From Alphaproteobacteria bacterium (GTDB lineage: Bacteria > Pseudomonadota > Alphaproteobacteria > WRAU01 > Hepatincolaceae): a stretch of DNA of 64,000 nucleotides. The position numbers were made by a program, and so were the translations under genes. The stretch is taken from assembly GCA_031256515.1 (NCBI GenBank), contig JAIRQL010000100.1, positions 83,113 to 147,112 of the forward strand, read 5' to 3'. Numbering within the stretch: the first letter of the stretch is position 1; every line of letters begins with the position of its first letter. This document shows, in pieces, positions 21,017 through 30,238 of the stretch. The notes beneath the pieces were generated by a model. It was not told where the DNA came from. It was given only the letters and a program-made list of their open reading frames with translations, and did not search any database.

Positions 21017-22522
21017 TTATCTACGATTCCAAGAACTATTTCTATTCATAGAACTACTAAAACTATTTGTTTTATTTGTAGTTAAATTATTAACAAAGAA
21101 AGATTGTGAAGATCTTGGTGTGATTCTTCCTCCGTTTGAATTCATTGTTCCATGATTCATTGAGCTTTGCCCAAAAGATCCATTCCCTCCATTTCCAAAA
21201 GAATTTCCTCCGAAAGAATTATTCCTTCCTGAAGAAAAAGAATTGTCATTGTTTCCCGAATGATTAGAAGAAGCTAAATTATTTGCAGCAGCTCTAAATC
21301 TTGGTTTACCACCTATTTCACCTACTTGCTGCATAGGTATATTGCCATTAATTTCTTGATTAGCGAATCTATTTTGATGCGGAGTATTTCCACTACGAGC
21401 ACGACCAGAAGCAGATCTGCTTCTGTTAATATTACTAGATTGAGGTGTATTGTTTTGGTGAGAACCTGAAGCTGTTCTATCTCTACGGCTTGCCGCTCTT
21501 CTATTATTTCTTCTTGGTTGAACATTTTCTTCAAAATGTTCATCTCCAGAATGCTCGTGATTAGAATATCCATTACCAGAATTTCTGTGGCTTCTTGGAA
21601 GATATTCTTCTTCAGTATGATGATTATCATCATGATACTCTCTATGACCACGATCACCTTCTTCAGAGAAATCAGGAAGACGTCTTTTACTTCTTTTTCT
21701 AGAGTAATCTTCTAAATAAAGAGGGCTAGAATAATGTGAATCTAAATCTTCGTGATGATTATCAGCTTCATAAATAGCTCTTTTTATATTACTATGATCA
21801 GAATCATCAGTGTAATGATTATCATTATGTGAAGGAAAAATATTTTTAGCTAAATCAAAAAAACCACTTCTAATACCGCTAATTATAAAATATATAATTA
21901 AAATACAAACAATTAACATAAAGAATTTTAAATATAGTTCGTTTTTTATATCAATAGAAACAACTTCTAAATTATCAAAACCATGATAAATAAAATAGTA
22001 AATCATGGTATAAAGTATTTGTGAAAGAGCAATTGCTGGTGTGGCTTTTATCCATAAATAAGGAATATTAAACTCATTTTTCATATATAAATATACTTTT
22101 ATACATAATAAAAACGAAGCTATATAAGATACAAAAACACAAAGTAAAATCTTTTGGTGAAAATTTATAAAAGAAGATTCATAATAACCAATTGGTACTG
22201 GGTTAAAATCAGGAATAAAGGCTGATATAAAAAAGATTAAAAGGATAGCATAACTACCTGCCATAAAGGCTTTAATAGCATTTTTTTTATCGTAAACTTC
22301 TAAAATTACTACTAAAATAGCAACAGCTAACATAGTACTAAGAGCATTAGCTGAAAAGAAAATATCACCTAGACCGATATATCTTGTAGCAAAAAAAGTA
22401 GAAACACTCACACAGGCAACAAAAACAGCGATAAGATTAACTGCTTTTGAAGTTAATAAATATAGTTTAGGTTTTTTAACTTCAACAATTTCGTTCTTGG
22501 GGTAGTTATTGTATTCTCTCAA
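21017..22522 (-). CDS. Multi-TM protein (weak resemblance to VUT/QueT-type queuosine-precursor transporters) with long low-complexity disordered C-terminal tail
   Basis: Residues about 1-225 carry roughly six hydrophobic segments; remaining ~270 aa rich in R/S/N/G/H (RRNNRRAASRRDRTASG..., SFGGNSFGNGGNGSFGQ). Confidence 0.6.
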   Translation of the reverse strand: MREYNNYPKNEIVEVKKPKLYLLTSKAVNLIAVFVACVSVSTFFATRYIGLGDIFFSANALSTMLAVAILVVILEVYDKKNAIKAFMAGSYAILLIFFISAFIPDFNPVPIGYYESSFINFHQKILLCVFVSYIASFLLCIKVYLYMKNEFNIPYLWIKATPAIALSQILYTMIYYFIYHGFDNLEVVSIDIKNELYLKFFMLIVCILIIYFIISGIRSGFFDLAKNIFPSHNDNHYTDDSDHSNIKRAIYEADNHHEDLDSHYSSPLYLEDYSRKRSKRRLPDFSEEGDRGHREYHDDNHHTEEEYLPRSHRNSGNGYSNHEHSGDEHFEENVQPRRNNRRAASRRDRTASGSHQNNTPQSSNINRSRSASGRARSGNTPHQNRFANQEINGNIPMQQVGEIGGKPRFRAAANNLASSNHSGNNDNSFSSGRNNSFGGNSFGNGGNGSFGQSSMNHGTMNSNGGRITPRSSQSFFVNNLTTNKTNSFSSSMNRNSSWNRR

Positions 22523-22629
22523 TGTTAGAATCCTTTTAGCAGTAGTTAAATCTTAATAAAAAACACCATACAATATATTATAGCAATTTTTCTTAAAAGT
22601 AAAAAAAAAATTACACTAACTATTTTTGT

Positions 22630-22659
22630 TTGAAATAAAACATTGTTTTGTGCTATAAT
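22630..22659 (+). promoter_or_regulatory. Putative promoter of the GlcNAc PTS operon
   Basis: TTGAAA-N18-TATAAT, about 40 bp before the fusion PTS gene. Confidence 0.55.
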
Positions 22660-22700
22660 CTGCAATACGAGTGTTTAGTTAATTAAAGGATTGTTGTATT

Positions 22701-25328
22701 ATGAAAAATGAAAAGATCTTTTCTCCAATTGCAGGACAAATTATACAAATAGAACAGGTTGCTGACCCTGTTTTTGCTGAAAAAATGTTAGGCGATGGTA
22801 TAGCTGTTAGACCGCAACTAACAAAAGGGTTTGTTGTAGCTCCTTGTGATGGTGAGATTAAAACTTTACATTCATCAAAACATGCTGTATCAATTTTAAG
22901 CAATGAAGGTTATGAGTTATTAATTCATACAGGTATTGATACTGTTAGCCTAGAGGGAAAAGGTTTTGAGTCTTTTATTACGATAGGACAAAAAGTTAAA
23001 AAGGGCGATAAGCTACTAGGAGTGGATTTTGATTTTATCTCTAAAAATGCTCCAGCATACGATGTTATTATGCTTATAACCAATGCTACCGATAAAACAA
23101 CTTTAGTAAAAAATACTAATCAAAATATTTCTGATGGTGAAGAAATTTTTACAATTAGTTCACAAGATTCGCAAGGTTCTTCTAAAGGTGGATTTTTCTC
23201 TAAACTTTTTGGTTCAAAAGGTGAGAAAGAATCTCCAGCTGTAGAAGCTAAGCCTGCTCCACAAGAGGTTAAATCAAGCGAAGTTTCTTCCGATTTATTA
23301 ACTATTATAAATCCAACAGGAGTTCATGCTCGTCCAGCTTCAAGAATTTTGCAAATGGCTAATAAATATAGTTCGCAAGTAGAATTGGTTGCAGGTGAAA
23401 AAAAAGCTAATGCTAAAAGTGTGGTAGCAATTCTTGGTTTAGGTTTAAAATTAAACGATAAAGTTAAAGTAGTAGCTAAAGGTGATGATGCTGCAAAAGC
23501 TGTAGCTGAAATTTCTGCCGATATAATTGCAGGACTTGGTGAAGCTGAAGGACATGGTGAGGCTGAAAAAAAAAGCTCAGTAGCTAGTTCAGCACCTGAG
23601 GTTAAAGCAGAAAAAAATATTAATGTAGATTTTTCTAAAGAAGCTTTGTTAAGTGGAGTTTTAGCTGCTCCTGGTTTATTTATCGGTCAGGCTTTTATTG
23701 TTAAAAAAGAAGAAATCGCAGTAGAAGAAAACTCTAAAAATTCTAATGAGTTAAAAACTTTAGAGGATTCTTTAGTAAATGTTAGAAAAACTTTAACAGC
23801 TGATATAGAAAAAGCTAAATCATTAAAACAAACAACTAAGGTTGAAGTTTTTTCTGCTCATTTAACTATTTTAGATGATCCAATGTTATTTGATTTTGCT
23901 AAAGAAGTTATAGCAAAAGGCAAAACAGCAGCTTTTGCTTGGAGAAGTTCAGTTAATAATAGTATAGAAATTTTAAAATCAACTAAAGATGCTCTTTTAA
24001 TTGAAAGAGTTGCTGACCTTAAAGATTTAGAAAGAAGAGTTATTTACAATATTTTAGGAGTTAAAGAAGAGCGAATCTCTTATCCTGTTAATAGTATTAT
24101 TGTAGCAGAAGATTTTGTTCCCTCAGATTTAGCTCAGCTAGACGATAATGTAAAAGGTGTGGTATTAGCTTTAGGTTCAGCTACTTCGCATGTTTCTTTA
24201 ATTTTAAGAAATATGGGAATTCCTGCCCTTGTAGCTGTAGGTAAAGCCGTTTTAGGTATTAAAAATAATATGCCATTAATTTTAGATGCTAATGAGGGTT
24301 CTCTTACTGTTAATCCTAATTCGCAAAAATTAGAAGAAATTAAATCTAAAAGTGAAAAACTAGAAAAAGTTAAAGCCGAAAATGTTTCTAATGCTAAATT
24401 GCCAGCTACTACAACAGATGGCAGAACCATTAAAGTTAAAGGTAATGTTTCTAACGGTAATGAAGCTCACAAGGCTTTTGAATTAGGTGGTGAAGGAGTT
24501 GGTTTATTAAGAACTGAATTTTTATTCTTTAATACTCCTACTGAACCAAGTGTTGCAGAGCAACATCAGTTGTATCAATATGCGGTTGATGCTATGCAAG
24601 GTGGTAGTGTAACCTTAAGAACTCTGGATGTTGGTGGTGATAAGCCTTTATCTTTTGTAAAAATTGGTGAAGAAGAAAATCCAATTATGGGTTTAAGAGG
24701 AGTTAGAAACTACTTTAACAATACAGAAGTATTTTTAAACCAAGTTAGAGCTATCCTTAAAGTAAAACCTTTAATGCTTTGCAAAATAATGATTCCAATG
24801 GTTGCTGAAATTTCTGAAGTTGTTAAAGCTAAAGAAATGATTATGGCAGAGATGGCTAAGTTAGGAATTAAAGAAAAAGTAGAAATTGGTACAATGATAG
24901 AAGTTCCATCCGCTGCTCTTATTGCTGATAGAATGGCAAAATATGTAGATTTCTTCTCAATTGGTACTAACGACTTAGCTCAATATACTTTGGCTATGGA
25001 TAGAGGGAATCCTAATTTAACTGCTAGATTAAAAAACCTTAATCCAGCTTTATTAAAATTAATTAAACTTACAGTTGATGGCGGATTAAAACACGGTAAG
25101 CCTACAGCAGTTTGTGGAGCAATGGCTTCTGAAGTAGAGTCTATTCCTATATTAATTGGTTTAGGTATTGATGAACTTTCTACCTCAATGAAGTCTATCC
25201 CTGATGTTAAAGCTCTGGTAAGAAAGCTATCTTATAAAAAATGTGTAGAAGTAGCTAATAAAGCCTTAGAGATGGAATCATCAGAAGATGTTATTGCTTT
25301 AGTGCAAAAAGAGTTCTTTGCTAGCTAG
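22701..25328 (+). CDS. PTS multiphosphoryl-transfer protein: EIIA(Glc)-HPr-EI fusion (NagF-like)
   Basis: EIIA start SPIAGQIIQIEQVADPVFAEKMLGDG; HPr NPTGVHARPASRIL; EI LGSATSHVSLILRNMGIPALV and GANDLAQY-type motif (IGTNDLAQYTLAMDR). Confidence 0.93.
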   Translation: MKNEKIFSPIAGQIIQIEQVADPVFAEKMLGDGIAVRPQLTKGFVVAPCDGEIKTLHSSKHAVSILSNEGYELLIHTGIDTVSLEGKGFESFITIGQKVKKGDKLLGVDFDFISKNAPAYDVIMLITNATDKTTLVKNTNQNISDGEEIFTISSQDSQGSSKGGFFSKLFGSKGEKESPAVEAKPAPQEVKSSEVSSDLLTIINPTGVHARPASRILQMANKYSSQVELVAGEKKANAKSVVAILGLGLKLNDKVKVVAKGDDAAKAVAEISADIIAGLGEAEGHGEAEKKSSVASSAPEVKAEKNINVDFSKEALLSGVLAAPGLFIGQAFIVKKEEIAVEENSKNSNELKTLEDSLVNVRKTLTADIEKAKSLKQTTKVEVFSAHLTILDDPMLFDFAKEVIAKGKTAAFAWRSSVNNSIEILKSTKDALLIERVADLKDLERRVIYNILGVKEERISYPVNSIIVAEDFVPSDLAQLDDNVKGVVLALGSATSHVSLILRNMGIPALVAVGKAVLGIKNNMPLILDANEGSLTVNPNSQKLEEIKSKSEKLEKVKAENVSNAKLPATTTDGRTIKVKGNVSNGNEAHKAFELGGEGVGLLRTEFLFFNTPTEPSVAEQHQLYQYAVDAMQGGSVTLRTLDVGGDKPLSFVKIGEEENPIMGLRGVRNYFNNTEVFLNQVRAILKVKPLMLCKIMIPMVAEISEVVKAKEMIMAEMAKLGIKEKVEIGTMIEVPSAALIADRMAKYVDFFSIGTNDLAQYTLAMDRGNPNLTARLKNLNPALLKLIKLTVDGGLKHGKPTAVCGAMASEVESIPILIGLGIDELSTSMKSIPDVKALVRKLSYKKCVEVANKALEMESSEDVIALVQKEFFAS

Positions 25329-25349
25329 TTAAAACTAAGTTGTTAATAG

Positions 25350-25385
25350 GATAAATCTATCTGTAAAAATCAGGTAGATTTATCT
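25350..25385 (+). terminator. Hairpin downstream of the PTS fusion gene
   Basis: GATAAATCTATCTG-TAAAAAT-CAGGTAGATTTATC (one wobble). Confidence 0.65.
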
Positions 25386-25396
25386 TAATAATTAAT

Positions 25397-25491
25397 TACT
25401 CTCTAAAATAGTTCTAAACACTTACTATCTTATATATATTTTATATGGTAGAGATAATTCTTTTTACTATGTTTAACTTAAAACATTATAA
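25397..25491. repeat. Possible degenerate member of the three-tier palindromic element family
   Basis: Outer AGTT(ct)AAACA/TGTTTAACT; inner CTATC/GGTAG; apical ATATA-TATTT-TATAT (5 bp, 5-nt loop). Confidence 0.35.
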
Positions 25492-25655
25492 GAATAATCT
25501 ATTTTTTTAATTTATTTAATAATACAACTTAATGCAAAATTTTATGTTGTCTTATTCTTACATTATGAGGTATAATTATAAGAAGATTGTTATAATCTGT
25601 ATATGTTCTTTATAGTTATAAACTAAATTAAAATTAAAATAGAGAGGAAAAACCC

Positions 25656-27053
25656 ATGGGAATTGGTGCTTTTTTTATTAGGTTAGGTAGGGCTTTAATG
25701 CTTCCTATCGCTGTTTTACCTATTGCAGGTATTTTACTAAGAATAGGACAACCAGATGTTTTAGACATTGCATTTATTAGTGCTGCAGGAGGGGCAGTTT
25801 TTGATAATCTTCCTGTAATATTTGCCATTGGGGTAGCTGTTGGTTTTGCTAACGATAATCATGGTGCATCAGCCTTAGCAGGATTCGTAGGGCATGCTAT
25901 ATTTGTTTCTTCACTTAAAATTTTATTACCTGAAGCAAATATGGGAGTACTAAGCGGGATTCTTATGGGGGTTGTAGCTGGTGTGCTTTATAATAGATAT
26001 AAAGGGCTTGCTCTTCCAACCTATTTAGCTTTCTTTAGTGGAACTAGATTTATCCCGATAATTACAGGGTTAGCTGCAATAATTTTATCTTTTGTATTTA
26101 GCTATGTTTGGCCTCCAGTTGAATGGGCGATTTCAGGTTTTGGTAATTGGATAGTTGGTTCTGGAAGTGTTGGTTTATTCTTATATGGTGTAGCTAACAG
26201 ATTACTTATCCCTACAGGACTTCATCATATTTTAAACTCTTTAGTATGGTTTCAATTTGGTGATTACACTGTTATTGAAAATGGTGTTGAAGTTGTTAAA
26301 CACGGTGATTTATGGAGATTCTTTGCTGGTGATCAAACAGCAGGTTCTTTCATGACAGGATTCTTTCCAGTTATGATGTTTGGATTACCAGGTGCAGCTC
26401 TTGCTATGACTTTATTAGCAAAATCTACAAAAAGAAAATATATTGCAGGGATTATGTTATCAGCATCATTTACTGCTTTTCTAACTGGTATTACCGAACC
26501 ATTAGAATTTAGTTTTATGTTCTTAGCTTTCCCATTATATGTAGTGCATGCCATTTTAACAGGTGTTTCTCAAGTTATTATGAATATGCTTGATGTTAAA
26601 CTAGGATTTACTTTTTCTGCAGGATTATTTGACTATGTTCTTTCTTATGGTTTAGGTAGAAATGGTTGGATGTTAATTCCAGTAGGGCTTGTATATTTTG
26701 TTCTTTACTTTGTTATCTTCTATTTTGGTATTAAAATGTTTAATATTAAAACTCCAGGTCGTGAAGATGAAAGCGAAGACGAAAATCAACCATCAAATAT
26801 GGTAATTGATACTGAACATCAAGGAGCAAATTTCCTTGCAGCTTTAGGTGGTACAGAAAATATTATTAAACTTGATAACTGTACTACAAGATTAAGATTA
26901 GATATTAAAGATGTTAATCTTATCAACGAATCAGCCCTTAAAAAATTAGGAGCTAAAGGAGTTGTTAAGGGAGTTAAAGGCAGTTTCCAAGTTATTATTG
27001 GTCCTGAGGTTGAGCATGTGGCTAATAGAATTAAGGCTGTAATGAATAAATAA
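25656..27053 (+). CDS. nagE: PTS N-acetylglucosamine transporter, EIICB (no EIIA domain)
   Basis: EIIC: ALMLPIAVLPIAGILLRIG, HHILNS, ITEPLEF; EIIB: IIKLDNCTTRLRLDIKD; EIIA supplied by the upstream fusion. Confidence 0.92.
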   Translation: MGIGAFFIRLGRALMLPIAVLPIAGILLRIGQPDVLDIAFISAAGGAVFDNLPVIFAIGVAVGFANDNHGASALAGFVGHAIFVSSLKILLPEANMGVLSGILMGVVAGVLYNRYKGLALPTYLAFFSGTRFIPIITGLAAIILSFVFSYVWPPVEWAISGFGNWIVGSGSVGLFLYGVANRLLIPTGLHHILNSLVWFQFGDYTVIENGVEVVKHGDLWRFFAGDQTAGSFMTGFFPVMMFGLPGAALAMTLLAKSTKRKYIAGIMLSASFTAFLTGITEPLEFSFMFLAFPLYVVHAILTGVSQVIMNMLDVKLGFTFSAGLFDYVLSYGLGRNGWMLIPVGLVYFVLYFVIFYFGIKMFNIKTPGREDESEDENQPSNMVIDTEHQGANFLAALGGTENIIKLDNCTTRLRLDIKDVNLINESALKKLGAKGVVKGVKGSFQVIIGPEVEHVANRIKAVMNK

Positions 27054-27058
27054 TTAAG

Positions 27059-27140
27059 TAAAAACTCTATATTTTTGGCTTGTATATTGTCGCATTTGTT
27101 TTTATGCTCTTAATATAAGCCTAAGAATATAGAGTTTTTA
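27059..27140. repeat. Three-tier palindromic intergenic element, copy E (nagE/nagB)
   Basis: Outer TAAAAACTCTATATTTTT / AAGAATATAGAGTTTTTA (one wobble), inner GGCTT(gt)ATATT / AATATAAGCC, apical GCAT/ATGC; 3' part aligns with copies B, C, D. Confidence 0.65.
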
Positions 27141-27173
27141 TATTGTTTTATGAAAGATAAAAGGAATTAAGTT

Positions 27174-27992
27174 ATGAGATTGATTATTACTAAAAATGTT
27201 GGTTTATGGACAGCAACTTATGTTAAAGAAAGGTTGAAAGACTTCAACCCTAAAGATTGTTTTGTTGGAGGTGAATCTAATTTTGTTTTAGGATTACCAA
27301 CTGGTGGTACAGCGGTTGATTTATATAAAAATCTTGTAGCTTTTTATAAGGCGAAAGAAGTTAGCTTTGAACATATTACAACTTTTAATATGGATGAATA
27401 TATTAGTTTACCAAGAGATCATAAAGAAAGCTATTGGACTTTTATGCACGAGCATTTATTTAATCATGTGGATATGAATAAGAAAAATATTAATATTCCT
27501 GATGGTAATGCTGCTGATATTAAAAAGTTTTGTCGTGAATATGAAGAAAAAATTAAAGTTGCTGGTGGAGTTGATTTATTTATTGGTGGTGTTGGTGAAA
27601 ATGGACATATTGCTTTTAACGAACCATTTTCTTCGTTTTCTTCAAGAACTCGTGATAAAGAATTAAACAAAAACACTATTGAAGCCAATGCTAGATTCTT
27701 TGGTGGTGATATTAACTTAGTTCCTAAAAAAGCAATTACTGTTGGTATTCAAACTCTTTTAGATTCTAAAGAAGTTTTAATTATGATGACTGGTGTAAAA
27801 AAAGCCTTAGCTTTACAGCATTGTTTAGAAGGTCCCATTACTCATCAGTGGCCAGTATCAGTATTGCAAATGCACCAAAAAGCCTTAATAGTGGTAGATG
27901 AAGATGCTGCAAGTGAACTTAAGGTTAAAACTTATAGATTCTTTAAAGATTTTGAAGATGAGTATTCTTACATAGAAGATTTATGTAAATAA
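27174..27992 (+). CDS. nagB: Glucosamine-6-phosphate deaminase
   Basis: FVLGLPTGGTAVDLYKNL, FNMDEYI, GGVGENGHIAFNEP. Confidence 0.97.
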   Translation: MRLIITKNVGLWTATYVKERLKDFNPKDCFVGGESNFVLGLPTGGTAVDLYKNLVAFYKAKEVSFEHITTFNMDEYISLPRDHKESYWTFMHEHLFNHVDMNKKNINIPDGNAADIKKFCREYEEKIKVAGGVDLFIGGVGENGHIAFNEPFSSFSSRTRDKELNKNTIEANARFFGGDINLVPKKAITVGIQTLLDSKEVLIMMTGVKKALALQHCLEGPITHQWPVSVLQMHQKALIVVDEDAASELKVKTYRFFKDFEDEYSYIEDLCK

Positions 27993-28030
27993 AAAACTTA
28001 TGGTAATATATTTATAAATAGGAGTTCTTT

Positions 28031-29170
28031 ATGGTTTATGCAATTACAGCAAAAAAGGTTTTTGATGGTGAAGCCTTTCAAAGCAATAAAGCAATCATAA
28101 TTGATAATAATAAAATCAAAGATATTATTGCTTTAGAAGATATTGGCAATATAGAGCTTATTAATTATGGTGATAATATTATCGCTCCAGGTTTTATAGA
28201 TTTACAAATTAATGGTTGTGGTGGGGTATTGTTTAACGATAGTATTTCGCCAGAAACCATAGAAATTATGCTTAAAACTAATCTTAGTTGTGGTACAACT
28301 AGCTTTTTACCAACTTTAATTACAGCAAGTGAAAGCGATGTTAAAAAAGCTGTAGAAACGGCTACTTTAATGCATGAAAAATATCCCCATAATATTATTG
28401 GAGTACATATTGAAGGTCCTTATATTTCTAAAATAAAAAAGGGAATTCATAATCCTGTTCATATGAAAGCAATTTCCAGTGAAATGGTAGATTTTTTTGT
28501 ATCATTTGCTAAAAAAATTCCAATAAAACTTACTTTAGCACCTGAAGAAAATGATGTTGCTAAAATTCAGCAATTAGTTGATGGTGGAGTTAAAGTATCT
28601 ATCGGGCATAGTAATGCTAATTATATACAGGCAATAGCTGGTGTAAATGCTGGGATTTCTCTTGCTACCCATCTTTTTAATGCTATGTCTCCTTTTGAAG
28701 GGAGAAATCCTAATGTGGTAGGAGCAGTTTTAAATTCTAATTCAGTCCATGCTGGGATTATTATTGATGGGAATCATGTGGATTTTGCCTCTGTAGCCTT
28801 AGTTGCTAAAATCAAAAAAGAAAAACTATATATGGTAACCGATGCGGCTACTCCAATGGGAACGGATATGAAAGAATTCCGTTTTGCCGATCAGTTAGTA
28901 TATGTAAAAGGTGATAAGTATGTTAATAAAGATGGCACACTAGCTGGAGCTAATATTAATATGATGGAATCTATTGCTAATGCTGTAGAAAAAGTTAATT
29001 TACCACTATCTGAAAGTTTAAAAATGGCAAGTTTATATCCAGCAAATGCATTGGGAGTTAGTAAACTTGGTAGAGTTTTAAAAGGTTATATTGCTAATTT
29101 AGTTGTATTTAGCAGTGATTATAACTTAGTGGCTACTATAGATGGTGGCAATATCATTAATCTTAAATAA
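28031..29170 (+). CDS. nagA: N-acetylglucosamine-6-phosphate deacetylase
   Basis: APGFIDLQINGCGG, GVHIEGPYI, SIGHSNA, THLFNAMSPF, VTDAATPMG. Confidence 0.96.
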   Translation: MVYAITAKKVFDGEAFQSNKAIIIDNNKIKDIIALEDIGNIELINYGDNIIAPGFIDLQINGCGGVLFNDSISPETIEIMLKTNLSCGTTSFLPTLITASESDVKKAVETATLMHEKYPHNIIGVHIEGPYISKIKKGIHNPVHMKAISSEMVDFFVSFAKKIPIKLTLAPEENDVAKIQQLVDGGVKVSIGHSNANYIQAIAGVNAGISLATHLFNAMSPFEGRNPNVVGAVLNSNSVHAGIIIDGNHVDFASVALVAKIKKEKLYMVTDAATPMGTDMKEFRFADQLVYVKGDKYVNKDGTLAGANINMMESIANAVEKVNLPLSESLKMASLYPANALGVSKLGRVLKGYIANLVVFSSDYNLVATIDGGNIINLK

Positions 29171-29173
29171 GAG

Positions 29174-30223
29174 TTGCTTATGTTGAAATATTCTATATTG
29201 TTTTTTACTTTTTTTTCTTTAACTGCAGTATTGCAAGCTGATGATAATACTAAAGATCCAGATATTTCTAGTAGTTCATCGCAACACATAGAAGAGGTAA
29301 AAGAAAAAGCAATAGAAGTTATTAAAGATTCAATTCCAGAAGCTGAGGTTTCGGTTTCTATTAGTAATGTTAAAAATGTTAATACTGAGGAAAAAACTCC
29401 TGTTAATTATAAAGGCAACTATATTAGATTTGGTAATGCTATGTCTAGTAGCGAAGGGGCTAAAGGAAGTATTAGTAATTTAGATTTTAGTCTTTTTTCT
29501 ATTAAACAACTTATTATAGGAGCATCCTTAGAGCAAGGTCTTTATAGCTATAAGGGTGGTAATTGGGGTAAAATTAGTCAAGTAAGAAGTTTTGCTAGTG
29601 AAGCTGATTTTAATAATCTTTATAGAGATATAGATAAAATTAAAGGATTTACTTCAACAACTAATGGTTTTCTTACTCTTATGTATGATGTTGGTAAACC
29701 AAGAGGTTTATACTTTATCGGTGGTGTTGGCTATGGCTTAAGAGCTAAAGTAAGGGGATCGTTAAAAGATTTAGCCCATTTAGCCTCTATTATTGATAGC
29801 GGTAAATCTCCACAAGATTTAATTAATGACCCTGATTTTATAAATACAATTAATTCTTTAAGTAAGAATCCTAGCGATTTAGTAGATTTAATTAACCAAA
29901 TTTTACCAGGTAATACCGATTTAATCTCGCAAGTGGATACTCCAGAAAAAATTAAAGGTTTATTAAATAGTGGTAATTTAGATAGATTTATCAATGATGC
30001 TCAAGGTAGATTTGATAGTTCTTCTTTAGATAAATTAAATAGCCTAAATGCGGTTTGTAATACTTTAATTACTTGTGATTGGGGAATGTCTTATACTCTT
30101 GGAGTAGGGTACGATTTACCAATATATAAAGCTATAGGTCTTGATTTACAAGCTAAGTCAAGATATATGGCTAATAGTCAGCCTATATATTCTTTAGGAG
30201 CTAACTTAATTTTTAGATGGTAG
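29174..30223 (+). CDS. Predicted outer membrane / secreted protein
   Basis: N-terminal signal peptide (ILFFTFFSLTAVLQADD), C-terminal aromatic barrel-type ending ...YSLGANLIFRW; immediately follows nagA. Confidence 0.6.
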   Translation: MLMLKYSILFFTFFSLTAVLQADDNTKDPDISSSSSQHIEEVKEKAIEVIKDSIPEAEVSVSISNVKNVNTEEKTPVNYKGNYIRFGNAMSSSEGAKGSISNLDFSLFSIKQLIIGASLEQGLYSYKGGNWGKISQVRSFASEADFNNLYRDIDKIKGFTSTTNGFLTLMYDVGKPRGLYFIGGVGYGLRAKVRGSLKDLAHLASIIDSGKSPQDLINDPDFINTINSLSKNPSDLVDLINQILPGNTDLISQVDTPEKIKGLLNSGNLDRFINDAQGRFDSSSLDKLNSLNAVCNTLITCDWGMSYTLGVGYDLPIYKAIGLDLQAKSRYMANSQPIYSLGANLIFRW

Positions 30224-30238
30224 TTTAGTATAGTTCTT

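Noticed and set aside
22598-22608. A10 run upstream of the PTS fusion gene as a phase-variation tract
   Set aside because: Lies outside the coding sequence and upstream of the predicted promoter; no evidence for a switching role beyond AT-rich composition.
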